From Owenia fusiformis (lineage: Eukaryota; Annelida; Polychaeta; Sabellida; Oweniidae), in the NCBI GenBank assembly GCA_903813345.2, contig CAIIXF020000008.1, positions 8,020,366 to 8,084,365 on the forward strand: a stretch of DNA of 64,000 bases, given 5' to 3'. The translations under genes and the position numbers were made by a program. Shown here one piece after another: positions 36,301 through 48,433 of the stretch. Within the stretch, counting starts at the first letter, position 1. Every line of letters starts with the position of its first letter. Below the pieces are notes generated by a model, which saw only the letters and a list, made by a program, of their open reading frames with translations, was not told where the DNA came from and ran no database searches.

Positions 36301-39300
36301 TGAAATAATTGATTGCATATAGTTCAATCCTTATGCTAATGGGTATTCAATAAATGTGTAGTAGTATAGTATTGTTATGATAAGCAAGGTGACAGTGTTG
36401 TGAGTTTCTTTGGATTTTATCTTTACAAAGCGTTAATTTTTCTTTATCATTAGATTATATTAAGAGAGGGGTTTAATTGTTTTGATTCCATCATTTTAAG
36501 ATGAAACTGTAAAATAATGTGATAAAATTCCCTTATTGTTTTAGATACACAATCTTTTGTCATCCCATTAAATGAAGTTTGGGGGATAAAGAGAATGAGT
36601 TCATATGTCCTACTACTAGAAATGAGCACTGCATTTCTAAATGATTAATTTTGAGCATATCAAAATGATTTCTTCATATTTTGCTAAATATGAATAGTAG
36701 GCTATATAAATGGTTATAGCTACATCAAGAAGGAATATTCCTTTAATATAATGTGTCCATATGTTTGGACTTCATCCTTATGTCTAAAGTTATTCATTTG
36801 TTTGAGATTTGTTGTGTCTGAATGTCAGACTTATTCTGGATTGACCAGTTTGTAAGATGACAGATATGGAGACCAAATGCGATTATTGCACAGATTCCAA
36901 TTGACAGATAGTGATATTAAAGGCTTTAGACTTTCTAACTACTGTAGCTTCTACTGTTGTCAGAATCATCCTTCTATAAGTATAAGCTAGCAACAAATTA
37001 AGGCATATTTCTTTTCTTCATAAATATTAGATATTTAAATTCACAGTTGTTGTCTTAAGTTGCTGAGGGTTTGTCCCGCTCTAGGCTTTTAAGCAACTCT
37101 CTGCCAATAAATCATGAATAAGTCTAGCAATTCTGGTACTAGATTGTGATATTGGCTCTCAAATGGAGGGGGAAGGGGGGGGGTGTTAGACATTATTTAG
37201 TTTGACATTAGATAATTTTTTGCATTGTATAGGCTATATCTTTCTTATGACAATTTTACACTTAGAGTTTTTGGTCCTCTCCCTGTGGCACTTGTGCTTA
37301 GATATCAGTATTTTAGGAGTTAGATTTAAACTCAGGTTGTTCCTGAAAAAAGCAATACTGTACCTTATTAAAGGTCAACATCAATGTATTACAGGAGACT
37401 TTCAATAGAATAGGAAATAAAGACTAAGATTACTTAATAAGAGATGTTAAAGGGTGACACATATCGTTTAGCAAATCAACGCTTGATTCTGGTGTTGATC
37501 ACTGTTTAGTATAAAAGCCCTGATCCCGGAATAATACTCAATGGTTCACAGGCTCGAGGTTGTTGTGTCAACACCTCTAACTGTTATATAGCATGAGTAT
37601 ATTATTGATCGTCACACGTTTATAAAAGGGAGATTTTTATCAATTTCACATTTATGGGTGAAGTTTCGGGATCTTCTATTTGTCTATAATAAGGAAAAAT
37701 TGACATCTAAATTTCCCCATAACGTATTGTTACACAGCTTGGCATATGAAATATTTTCCAAATGAAACAAAGCAGTTCTAATACAAGGTTTTATATTGGC
37801 TGTTGCACATGTATTCTTTGAACAATCACTCTCTCAATAATGTTTTCAGAATCATTATAAACGGATTCCTTTATCTCCAAGAAAATTTAAATTAACTGAA
37901 TTTTACAAAACTCCCCTTATTTCAAAACACAGTAAATAAGATCAAAATCTAAAAGTATAACCAGTCATGAAAACAAACCCCCAATATCCCAAACTATGAT
38001 ATACACCCCCATTTCAAAATCTATTTCACAAAGCTATGTACAGGGTGTCAAAAAAATATGTTCTCTCCTCTTAGATTTAACTGACCCACAAAATGTGGCA
38101 TACCTTTTATGGCATTATATCTGAATTTTTCTTTGGCATACTAAAACTAGGCTTCACGGAGCTACTACTACAAGAAGTTCCAGATGATTAACTCAAACAG
38201 ATGCACCTTTAAGCACAAAGTTCATACTTTTAAAATTTGGGGGAGAACATATTTATCTGACACCCTGTATACAATTCATTAATAATTTAATAAATAAAAT
38301 CAACAACCAACATTTGAATCAATGCACAACTGTATGGTATACCTGCTGTGTATAATGGATTTGCTGTAGTGGCAATTCCTCCGATGGCTATAACAGCAAA
38401 GTATGTGATAACCCATTCTGGACAGTTGGGGCTATAGAGACACAGAACATCCTTTTTCTTGAATCCAAGTTTTGTTAGGCCACTTCCAACTCGTTGGATT
38501 GCTTCAACAAGTTCATTGTATGTATACTTTGTACCTGATATTCCATCTACCTGAATGAGTAAATTCATGATTTTAATGCCTGGAAAGATTAATGGTGAAA
38601 ACATAGCAATGAAAAGTTGTTTCTATATACTATGACTGTGAAATACAATAGCCAAACCATTGGAATATTGCTTTTACTTTTTGTCCTAATGACACACTGT
38701 TAGAAAATCATGTATGTGAGTGGATCTGATCTGAAAATAATTTTGTCAGACACTTCATTATCAAAATCTCTAGTAAAAAATGATTATAGCTCTGGCAGAC
38801 TATTAGACATTTGCTGAATAAGGCTCTTTCATGACATTGTGATGTACATTTATATCCAGTAAGAATCATCATAATATTTGCCCCCTATTCATGAAAAACA
38901 TATTTAATCAACTGTTTAACAATGTAAGGTATAGATTAGTATTTTAATTTTATTATGATTTCTTGAGTTTTTATTCTCATGACTGAAGACGTGCATATTT
39001 TGTTGAGATGAAAACCCATTTGCCCAAAATTCAGATTGGCAAGAATTCATTTTACCTAATAGCGGGATAAATAGTGTAAAGTAATCGCCGTTTGCGGAAC
39101 AAATCGTGAAACTTTCCTCAAATGATCACTGATTGCTACTCTTTAAATAAAGCAACTGTGCCAAAAAATCGCTCCATAGGAACTGCCCTAATTTTACAAT
39201 TCTTACCCCCCCCCATGGTCACGGAGGGGGGGGTGCATAAAAAAATTTTGACACAATTTTTTTTACTAAATTATGCTTAAACTTCAAATTTAGTATCACC

Positions 39301-42300
39301 TTATCATGTTAAGAAGTTAATGTTGAACTAAAAATATGAAATACCATTGATTTTCAATTGCTATGTTAAAGGGTGGTGATGGGCGACGCCCACTTTTCTT
39401 GTATTGAATATTTTGCACCATATCACAGTTGCAGGAGTAAATCAAATAAGTGATATATGATTGTAAAATTACATCAATATCTAATGGTTCACATGACTAT
39501 TATTTTTCACCTTTTTCACTCTTAAAGGCTTGTTTTGAGTCACACCCATCTTTTAGACATACAGAAAAAATAGAAGATACGGTTTGACTTGTGGTTTTTT
39601 GGGCTTCCAAGGGCAGTAAGACTCACTTGCATCGTGTTGATATGCATTGGTTTTTGCAGCTACACTTTATGTGAGCCTGGCAAGCGTCTGATGCTTGAGG
39701 TAAAGTCGTCCACCTTGGTATCCATTTGATGTCTTCAAATATCCAGCCCCACTCAGCTGGGGAAGGAACTTGAGGATTCGCTGTAAGTGCTTGCCCCCAA
39801 ATAAATACAGCTTGGTATATGACTCTCTTCATATGCTGTAACAGGGCTTCTGATGTTGGAGGAATGTGTGATATTATTGAAGTCCTCTTTGTGAACATCT
39901 CCTTCCTCGCAGCATTGATTGATGTTTCATTGCTTGTTTTGTTGTAGACCAGAATAATAAACCGCTGTAAAATAAGCATGGCATCAAGCAGGGTATTGGG
40001 TCGTATGGAGATTTCTTTTAATACTGTAGTCAATTCAGGGTAGGTACTCCATTGGTTCCAGGCTGATGTCTTAAACTTTCCATTAAATCCTGATGTGGTG
40101 TCACATCCAGTCATAGCATGGAATATTGGGAAACATATAGCTTTCTGAGGAGTCATTTCATGGGCAATTTCGTGGGCTGGAAGGTATCTATAGGACTTTC
40201 CCTTGCCAAAGGCGAGCCAGATTTGAATGTTAAGTTGTGCAGCTATACTAACTGCCAGAACAACAATGTCTGAATCAACTGTTCTAATCATCATTTTTGT
40301 GAAGCCTTATTCATTACATCATATATGTGCAGAAAGATTCAGGAATCTGCCTTTTCATGGGATGATGGTGAAATCTCAGAAACATGCTGCTTAGGATATG
40401 CCTCTGCAGTATTCCCAATTGTTGTAATCAGGATTTTATATTCTCTGGTACTGGAATGGCTGAGACATTTGATGCAAGGAAAGTAAAGAGATCACTTTTG
40501 TTGTCATCCGAGCATAGAAATTCTGGCCAATTCCCTGGCAATTTGTTTACTGGATAAACTATTTGACGCTTTCCAGATCCACGCTTTTTTCTTGTTGAAG
40601 ATTTGAGACTATTTGGTATATATTAATCCCATACAATATCAAGTCTTTGTACTTTATTAAGTTGATATGCAACATACTTATTAAATATGTCATCTGAAAA
40701 TTGTAGGAAGGTTCTTGCTTCTTGAGTTTTCAGCAGGTGGACTATTATGGCACCATCAAGAAACATGGCTTCAACATCTGGTGTATTGATCTCTCTATTT
40801 GTAACAAGGTCTTCCACTGGTTTTAAGATATCTGCTTTGAGTCCAGTCTTGATTGTGCCATCTTGTGAAAGGGATGGAGGGAATGCCTGGTTCTCATGTC
40901 AGAAAAATTCATCTAAGTTGCCGTCTCTATTCTGGCACGCTATGTATAGTTGTGAAAATAGGGCAGTGTCATTTTTCAAGCTTGCTAGCTTTGAACTTGA
41001 GTTAGATTTCTTCTTTTGTTGTTTGAAAATCTTGAAATTGTTTCTCTTGATAGGGTCTGTGATGGCTTTTGATCTTTCAATAATTCTCTCCTTTATATAT
41101 ACTTCACATTGACTTTTCCCTTTTTCCTCAATTGTGTTCAATGTGTCAACAGCACTGTTTGACATTACATCTTTAGTATCAAGTGTCCAAAGTTCCTTTG
41201 ATGTTGGAATAAAGGGGTTTCCTAAATCATTGATAACCTCAGTAAGGGAATTGACATCTTTCTTGAAACTGGTTTGATAACTAACACTGTGCTCATAGTT
41301 TGCAAGGACTTCATCATCATTATCCTTCATCTCATCCTCAAACTCAGTTAACATTATTGCCATCTTTGGACCACCGACCATCCACTTCTGTAATGCGGTT
41401 AGATTGTCTAAACCCCACAGCTCCACCCTCACTTTTGATCACACTATTATTTAGCTCATGGGCTTGGTAATTGGAGTACCATGTACCAGAATTTGAATAT
41501 AGGCAACCCTGTTTCTTAACTCTGCTGGGTATCTATCCAAGATTCAAAATCAAGAGACAAAATTGAATTGATTGGCAATCTACCTGAAATCTACCCAAGT
41601 AACAAGAACTGTATTGTATTGATTGGCAATCTACCTGAAATCTACCCAAGTAACAAGACCCCCCCCCCCCCGAACACACACAACACTCCTTCTTAATTCA
41701 AAACTGCCCTTATTAGATCAACAATATCATATTTTCAAACATAACTCAGTTCAGCAAAATAAGCAGAACTACTTCTTGATTATTTTTATCAATCATTTAG
41801 GTCAAAATCATACAAGGGTTCATCCAAAAGTCTTGGACTACCTGCTCTAATTTTGTTGGTTTTTGATAAAATTACTTTAAACTTTCCAATAATAAAGTCC
41901 AACAGTCTAACTACTTTGTGTATTAATTTCATGGAGAAAGGATATATTTTATGTAGTTTTCTAGATAGTTGTTAATATAGGGACCTTGCCACCCGGAACA
42001 GTATTCGCACATGGCAACTTTCAGCCTCAAATGTTGCCGCCATTTCACTTGTTTCTGCTGAAATGCAGAACATGAAAGAAATCAAAGTAGAACAAAGAAA
42101 ACGACAAGATATTTTCACTATTATTGAACTTGAGCAGCTACCATATGCACGATACAGCCTAGCCTCCGTGTGATTTTCCCTCTTTTCTCCAAGTTGAAAA
42201 GGAGGGTTGAAAGAAAATATTTTTTACTCATTGGATGAGATTTAGAGTGGCACTCCAGCAGCATTTGTATAACATAAGCAATGGCGGTTTCATAAATGTC

Positions 42301-44340
42301 TTCCATTCATTGGTAAAGCGGTATGAAAAATGTGTTCAAATTCGTGGAAAATATGTTGAAAAGTAGGTCTTAATACGTGAATATGATGATGGCAGATGAC
42401 ACTCAGACTGAAAATTGGAAATTCTCTCATATCATGACTGATGTTAGGTTGCGCATCTGCACCTAAAGTATTTGCCATATTATAACAGTTGTGACGTAAT
42501 TTGCTATATTTAAATACCATTCTGTGTGGCCGGGACCCAGTATTAAGAATTATTTGGAAAAGTAGCTAAAATATATCATTTTCTGTTGAAACTTATACAC
42601 AAAGTTGTTAAGATGTTGATCTTTATTATCTGAAAATGTCATGTAATTATATTAGAAAATAGCAAAGTTAGAGCGGGGCGTCCAAGACTTTTGGATCACC
42701 CCTCGTACTTACAAAAACTGATCTAGATTCTATCCTAAACGTTGATGCTCATTGTCACTCAAGCATGACCTTGTCAAAAACAAGAAGTGATTTTGGTAGT
42801 TGTTATAGTAAGAAAGATACACTTTTTGCTAGATTATTCTGTATTTGGATTCAAGTCACTCATCAGATGTCACATAGTTTGTCAAACTTTATTTTCAATT
42901 AAAATTACAATGTTTATCATGTCGAAGTATATGCCACTCTGGCAAAGAGATAAAAGGAATTATTAAAGATAAGTAGATATTCATTTTACTAAAAATTGAC
43001 TGCAATCTCAATCATTATCATGTGTATCATGGTAGAAGGTCCCAACATTGAAATTATGATACTATTTAATGATCATCCTAAAATGTTATGGCTGGTCATT
43101 AAGCCTACCCCTATAAATTTTAGGGGTAGGGGTAAAAATTGCGAAAAGTCGATAAAAAATGGAGGAAATTTTCAGCACAGTTGCTTTTTACACCCAGGAA
43201 GGTTGCCTGGTCATATCTGGAAAGTTCCACGATTTGTTCCGTTTTCGGCGCTTTCACCCTTTTTTATGTCACTATTTATCTCGCTATAAATCAATGACTT
43301 TTGGAGAAATGTTATTTCATCACCTATGATGATTAGGCATTTCTTTAAGATTATATAATCACTTCTCATAACAGTCTACGCTCACATCATTCATATTTAC
43401 CATTCATATTTTTTATTTAGTTTCATTCATGGATCACTATTTTCCTTGAAGAATTGATAAATATTCCTTCAATGTTAACCACAAAATTAGCACTAGGCCT
43501 ATGTTTGTCAAAAATATGAATGGATTACAACAGAGAGGCATCATAAGGCAGCAAGAGGTGAACAAAAGAACTGTCTCTAAGACAAATAATACCTTGTAAA
43601 AGCATGAAAGATACCAGGTAAAAGAGATAGCTGTCCCTTTAAAAAATCTGCCAGGAATGACCAAATGCTCATGAGCTTGGTGACCTCCATTAAGGCATTA
43701 ATTTTGTAAGTCAGCCAAGGGGATGAAGCAAATACCATATTGAAAGCTCAATATCATGGGTATAACCATCAATAGATGTAAATTCAGTCAGGAGTTGTAT
43801 AAAGAGACCCTTGAGTAAACCAAAACCAATACAGCCGTCCAAGCAGGGACAAATCTTGACTGATTTATGATTCACAGCCATGCAGGGATGAACGCATATC
43901 ACACAGAGAAAGATGAATCCGCTTGCCAAAGGCATGTCCAGATGAACCAATGCCTCAGTCAGTCCAAAGGGAACATATTTATGATTTATTGATATATCAA
44001 TTGAGAAAAATTAGCGGAACAATTCTTACTTCAAACTCAGCAATATTGCTCCATTGAAAAAGATGGACAGTGTATTTCAATTTTCTAGTTAGGAGTATCA
44101 TCTATGGTACACTTTACTAGATGATTAATATGGACTTAATGGTGTATTCTTATATATTTCAAGTCTTACAGGTTCTAACAGTGTGCTTAAAACTGGAAGA
44201 AATCTATTGAACTGACTTACCAAAGCTATATGTTCAGGAAACTCCTTTACTCTCTGAAAGACTCTTTCAACAAGTGACTGATTTTCAGGAATTGTGACAT
44301 CAGGATATGGACACTTCACTATGTTATTTGTATCTGCCAT
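27373..44340 (-). CDS. 4CL/luciferase-like acyl-CoA synthetase, gene 3 (exon 10 damaged)
   Basis: Third paralog. Exons in transcript order: 44221-44340, 38343-38550, 36052-36158, 35489-35694, 33819-33993, 32702-32870, 31283-31383, 30933-31077, 28603-28685, 28265-28342 (truncated), 27373-27506. Phases match gene 2; exon 5 is one codon shorter. An in-frame ATG lies 8 codons upstream (44364), but MADTNN at 44340 matches the paralogs. Motifs seen: [42 protein letters not shown] and terminal SKL. The second half of exon 10 (about 30 codons after GVPD in gene 2) is absent from the intron. A donor-like ATAG/GTGTTC at 28276/28275 would rejoin exon 11 in frame and give about 504 residues lacking part of the C-terminal domain. 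It is therefore either a shortened functional gene, a recent pseudogene, or a local assembly deletion. Introns carry at least six mobile elements. Confidence 0.87.
28265..28342 (-). other. Truncated exon 10 of synthetase gene 3
   Basis: The exon opens normally after an AG acceptor and encodes [20 protein letters not shown] followed by VIGVPD, matching gene 2 exon 10 (21723-21888). Similarity then stops. The next bases continue an open but unrelated hydrophobic frame until a TAA near 28143. Normal donor positions that would keep phase with exon 11 either form a stop at the junction or are absent, except the candidate at 28276/28275. No separate copy of the missing 88 bp is visible between 27507 and 28264. 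Confidence 0.8.
29238..30881. mobile_element. TIR element with five ~330-bp tandem units in intron 8 of gene 3
   Basis: Ends CAGGCCCGTAAG and inverse CAGGGCCGTCAG, flanked by ATTAG at 29233-29237 and 30882-30886. The interior repeats five times a unit marked by TGTGAGG(A/G)GTGG at 29423, 29696, 30019, 30354 and 30686 (spacings 273, 323, 335, 332), with G-runs and a G-rich GGGGGAGGTGGGGTGGGGATG block. The Gly-rich open frames here are repeats, not genes. Its edge lies 51 bp from the exon 8 donor of gene 3. Confidence 0.82.
31776..32632. repeat. Dispersed repeat with five tandem units in intron 6 of gene 3
   Basis: Head ATCCCACCGAACGAAGTTCG and inverse tail TTTTGTTCAGTGGGATTT. The interior units contain AAGATGGC(T/G)GCTGAATTTC and GATAACTCAAAT, with the latter at 31918, 32063, 32190, 32318 and 32464. 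Same family as 1-670 and 15571-15868. No ORF. Confidence 0.8.
34263..34953. repeat. Long foldback element in intron 4 of gene 3
   Basis: Arms of roughly 320 bp with about 85% identity are inverse copies. The outer edges read TATGGCAAGTGATTT and the segment TTTCACCATGAGTA occurs in both. The centre lies near 34600-34640. Non-coding. Confidence 0.85.
37450..37875 (+). repeat. Dispersed repeat, copy in intron 2 of gene 3 (holds an empty insertion site)
   Basis: An inverse copy of 45655-46073. Conserved blocks include TTATAAAAGGGAGATTTTTA and AATTTCCCCATAA. Its edge, GGGTGACACATATCG at 37447, is the intact form of the target cut by the element at 46074-53452. Confidence 0.85.
38039..38269. mobile_element. 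Mariner-type MITE next to exon 2 of gene 3
   Basis: TA-bounded, with inverted ends CAGGGTGTCAAAAAAATATG and CAGGGTGTCAGATAAATATG; 231 bp. Confidence 0.82.
39623..41490 (-). pseudogene. FEN1/XPG-I-like (PIN-fold) multicopy gene, copy 2 (5'-truncated, partly intact)
   Basis: Starts within the family near [18 protein letters not shown] (about 41470), then a frameshift, then a 177-residue frame (41432-40899) ending [19 protein letters not shown]. The TGA replaces one codon and the frame resumes as [10 protein letters not shown]. Further damage: a stop after DIVWD (40623) and frameshifts near 40440 and 40310. The last 223 residues (40294-39623) are open: D7 and D9 in [11 protein letters not shown], then TGCD with D65, then [19 protein letters not shown] and VWGQAL-like IWGQAL, ending in CKCSCKNQ-type cysteines (KCSCKNQC). 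In FEN1 the DxD pair and the later SD aspartate lie about 54 residues apart; here about 56-58. It is a passenger in intron 1 of synthetase gene 3, on the same strand. Confidence 0.75.
41568..41658. repeat. 51-bp tandem duplication
   Basis: TTGATTGGCAATCTACCTGA starts at 41568 and again at 41619. A poly-C run follows at about 41660. Confidence 0.85.
41811..42707. mobile_element. Mariner-type element in intron 1 of gene 3
   Basis: Bounded by TA. The ends CAAGGGTTCATCCAAAAGTC and inverse CGAGGGGTGATCCAAAAGTC, both running into TTGGAC, have the form of mariner terminal repeats. About 0.9 kb. Two short minus-strand frames inside (42121-42306, 42290-42520) show no transposase motif I can recognise. 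Confidence 0.78.
43105..43131. repeat. Short perfect hairpin
   Basis: CCTACCCCTA and its inverse TAGGGGTAGG are separated by a few AT bases. Function unknown. Confidence 0.7.
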
Positions 44341-45654
44341 CCTCGGAAATTGAATCTTTATCATGTAATGTGATATTGAGTGAATTGAGCTTTATGTATC
44401 TGCTCTCTTATATCAACTATATCTTATTCATGACCTTGTAAAGTTGCATCTTTTATTCTTCAAGTTTATGAGATGCTTTCATATCTTGCAAATAAGTACA
44501 CTTTGAGTTCTATAGCTACATAATTCACACTGTGAGAAGATTATTTATTAACTACATGTTTAAACAATTACCAGTAGTGTAGTGGATGTAAGAAAGGTCA
44601 AAGGGCAACATCACAAGTACAAAGTCAATCAATCTTCTCTAACTGAGATGACATAGAGAAACAAACTAAGTTTGTTTTTGTTTGAATGGTTGACTCGCAT
44701 TTGATATATTGCATGAATAAAACTTACCGACACATTTTTATTCATATATAAGGCAAACAATAGATTTAAAGTAAAAAAAGTTCAATATATCCCACATTAT
44801 TTAGAAACATATTTAAATAAGGCAATATGTAACCATATTTGTTGAAATATATTGCCAATGGTATGAAAACATGTAACCTTGATCAATAGAGGCTACAAAC
44901 ATAAATAATGTTATCTTTATTCATATTCATGTGTATCTAAAAAATGACTAAAAGTTAGGAAAGCCTTAATATATTCCCACAATGTTAAATTCAGAAATGA
45001 ATTTGTCCGCAGAAAGGTTCAGCTCATATTCAGTGTATATGTAAAAGAATGCCTTCGGTCATTTCTTTGATGTGATTGTTGTTTTTAAGAAAGTTTAACT
45101 TTGGATATTGTCTTGTTTAGAAACTATCAATTTCTCTTGTGATATTTCCATCATGATTTTGCTCTGGGCATGTTCCATGTTTTGTTACTATCCTGTTTCC
45201 TGTTCATAATGATGCCAAGTGATTGGGAAACTGATAGTTTGATTCATTCATTAAAAGTATCCTGTCAGATGCTGGCCATTCATTCTGCCTTATATAACTT
45301 GCATTGAATCATTGTAGATCACCCCCACTGTGCTTCTTCATGTAGTTGTGTATGCATGCACTGAGTGTTAATTGAAAAGACTCTTCTTAATATATACTTT
45401 AGTTTTTGCATAAAAGGATTTTGTTCTGAGGGGGAGGGTAAGGATACATCATACATGTGATTAATTATATTTTTGTCGATGAATGCTGACTCGACCTTTT
45501 TGTGAATTTGTTGCTATGTTGTTGATGTTTATAGACCAGTGATGTCACAAGTAAATCTCATCTTACACATGTGACTTTTTAGGCTGAAAGATGCCAATAT
45601 CTTGCATGGGGTAAAAATGGCTGTATCTTGGCTAGGCATATGAGAAAAAGTAAT
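44341..45654. other. 5' flank of gene 3, no feature recognised
   Basis: AT-rich sequence upstream of the gene 3 start. I found no convincing TATA box, coding exon or RNA gene. Confidence 0.5.
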
Positions 45655-46073
45655 CCGTTTATAATTATTCTGAAAACATTATTGATAGAGAGATAGTTCA
45701 GAGAATGCATATACAACAGCCAATATAAATCCTTGTATTAGAACTGCTATGTTTCATTTGGAGGATATTTCATAAGCCAAGCTGTGTTCTGATACATTAT
45801 GGGGAAATTTATAATGTCAATTTTTCCTTACTATACACAAGTAGAAGATCCTGAAACTTCACCCATAAATATGAAATTGATTTGTCAAAATAAAAATCTC
45901 CCTTTTATAAATGTGTGACGGTCTATATTATACTAATGCTATATAACAGTGAGAGGTGTTGACACAATGACCTTGAGCTGTGACCCCCATAGTATTATGC
46001 CGGGATCAGCTAGCCTTTTAACAGTGAGCTACACTAGAAACAATTGTTCGATTTACTAAACGATATGTGTCAC
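45655..46073 (-). repeat. Dispersed repeat, inverse copy of 37450-37875
   Basis: About 85% identity to the reverse complement of 37450-37875. It is cut at 46073, within TGTGTCAC, by the nest at 46074-53452, and its continuation CCTTTAA appears at 53461. Confidence 0.85.
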
Positions 46074-46137
46074 CCCGGGGGGTTCACTATATATAAACCT
46101 TGACGGGGATCCTCGGCGCATGTGGGGTACCTTTTTA

Positions 46138-47415
46138 TTATGTCCCCACCACATAGTGTGGGGCCATATTGTCGGCCTAGGCGCGTCCGTCTGTCTGTCC
46201 GTCTGTCTGTCCGTCCGTACGTCCGGCAGTTTTCTCCAAAACCGCTACAGATATCACCTTCAAATTTTCAGGGATAACTTATGAGTGCATACAGATGTGG
46301 ATGAAAAAAAATTATCTCGATACCTACTTCCTGTCGGCCATTTTGAAGTCAAATGCTAAAATCCTTGTCTGCAAACTTTAAGAAAAACGGCTTCACAGTT
46401 GCTTTTAAAACTTTAACATCTTGTTCAGCTCACTTCATTCTAGATCTTATTAGGTTTTAGACCTGTTAGCTCAGTCATGTCAGCCATTTTTAATGTTTTA
46501 AGAAAAGTTTGCGCACGATAATACTTTGTATCATATTGAATGGTGTTTTTCAGTTTTCATACTTTAACTATTTAGTAGCTTTATAAATAATTTCAGGTGT
46601 ACTTTGTTGTAAAAGCCTATGTTATTGTTAACAGTAGTTATATGTGATAATTTTGTAAAAAGAAATCAGCAAAAACTCATAATCACTTTTTTATTGTCGG
46701 CCATTTTGGATTTTTCTGTCCTAAAATCTTGTCTGTAAAGTCTTGTCTACGCGTTTTCAGGTGAACCGTTTGGTAGATCAATTTCAAATTTTCAGGGATG
46801 ATTCTTAGTATGAAAATCTAGATCTGATTAGTTTTTATGCATTCTGGATGAATGTCAAGGCAGCCATTTTGGATTTTCCATCTTAAAATCTTGCCCGTAA
46901 AGTCTTGTCTACGTGTTTTTAGGTGAACCGTTTGGTAGATCAATTTCAAATTTTCAGGGATGATTCTTAGTATGAAAATCTAGATCTGATTAGTTTTTGG
47001 GCATTCTGGGTAAATGTCAAGGCAGCCATTTTGGATTTTCTGTCCTAAAATCTTGTTTGTAAAGTCTTGTCTACGGATTTCCAGGTGAACCGTTTGGTAG
47101 ATCAATTTCAAATTTTCAGGGATGATTCTTAGTATGAAAATCTAGAACAGATTAGTTTTTTGGCATTCTGGATAAATGTCAAGGCAGCCATTTTGGATTT
47201 TCTGTCCTCAAATCCTGTCTGTAAAGTCTTGTTTACATGTTTTCTGGTTAACTGTGTCACGGATCAATTTCACATTTTCAGGGGTGTTTCTTAATATGAA
47301 AATCTAGAACTGACTAATTTTTGGGCATTCTGGGTAAATTTTAAGGTGGCCATTTTGGATTTTCCGTCCTCAAATTGTGTCGGTAAAGTCTTGTCTACTC
47401 ATTTTTTTTAGGATA
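46138..47415. repeat. Nested repeat with four 162-bp tandem units
   Basis: The head near 46140-46230 has GTCCCCACCACATAGTGTGG and CCGTCTGTCTG units. GTGAACCGTTTGGTAGATCA or its variants start at 46761, 46923 and 47085, with a diverged fourth at 47247: exact 162-bp spacing. Each unit carries a GCCATTTTGGATTTT segment. It interrupts the host element near its left end. Not coding. Confidence 0.85.
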
Positions 47416-48433
47416 ACCATTTGACGGGATCACCCATAGGTGTGGACATTTTGTACACATTTGTGTTCTTGTTCAACGTTTGGTATGGTAATGGACCCAT
47501 ATTTTAGGATTTGGTATGGGAATGCCCGGAAATTTCTGACTTCTGAGGTATGGCAATGGTCGGACTTTTGCTCTTCTGGTATGAGAATGGTCGTTGTAGA
47601 TACGTTACCTAACATTCGTGGTATTATATTACTGAAAAGGGGCGTGGCACTTCTTGAGAAAGAGTTGATGTTAATCATTTCAAAGTACAATAACTTCCAC
47701 AGTTTTGGGAATTGAAAGCTGTAAGTGGTACCAAAATGGAGCTATTATAATATACTTATAAAAATGCAATAATTAAGCAAATTTTCCCATTTGCATAATA
47801 TGTGACAACCTCTATCATTTTTGGCTTTTTTCAAAGGTAACGACCAACATCTCTCCTCTGGGTAATGTCTTGGTTATTCATGAGCATTTATGCTTTTGAA
47901 TATATAGGCACATTAATCTTATTAACATATTTGCAATTGAAATTTTGGAAAAACTTTGTAAGAAATTAAGTGTTGACACTTCACACGATTATGTAACTGA
48001 AAAGGGGGGGGGGTGGTACTTGTTGTTCAAAATGTTAACTTCTAAACACTAATGTCAACTTCAAAGGCTGGAGCTGCTCTAGCAGAGTCATGTAGATAGA
48101 GTCCGATGTTGCTTATTGGTGAAATGTTGGCCAAATTTTGCAGCTAGTGTGCACTGCTTACAAGTACATGAAGTGATCATTATGATAATGTAATTCCAAT
48201 ATGACAGCACAATACAAGTCAGGCTACTTTATTGTCACATATGCAAAAGTCGATCTGATGAGACATGTTAGAAGTGGTAGTGGTTAATAATGCCCAGATC
48301 AAAGAAACACAAAATATATTGAAGATAGGCCCAGATAAAAGTATGGTCATCCTCAGCCTCAATTATGACGCCATCTGTAATGTATCAGTGGGAGCTGTAA
48401 CCCAAATACTTTATGATTTATGACTTTATGAGT

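Noticed and set aside
41660-41672. Poly-C run as a functional quadruplex site
   Set aside because: A single short run beside a tandem duplication; too little to support a function.
46700-47415. Regularly spaced repeats resembling a CRISPR array
   Set aside because: The whole 162-bp unit is conserved with no unique spacers, units are far too long, and the DNA is eukaryotic.
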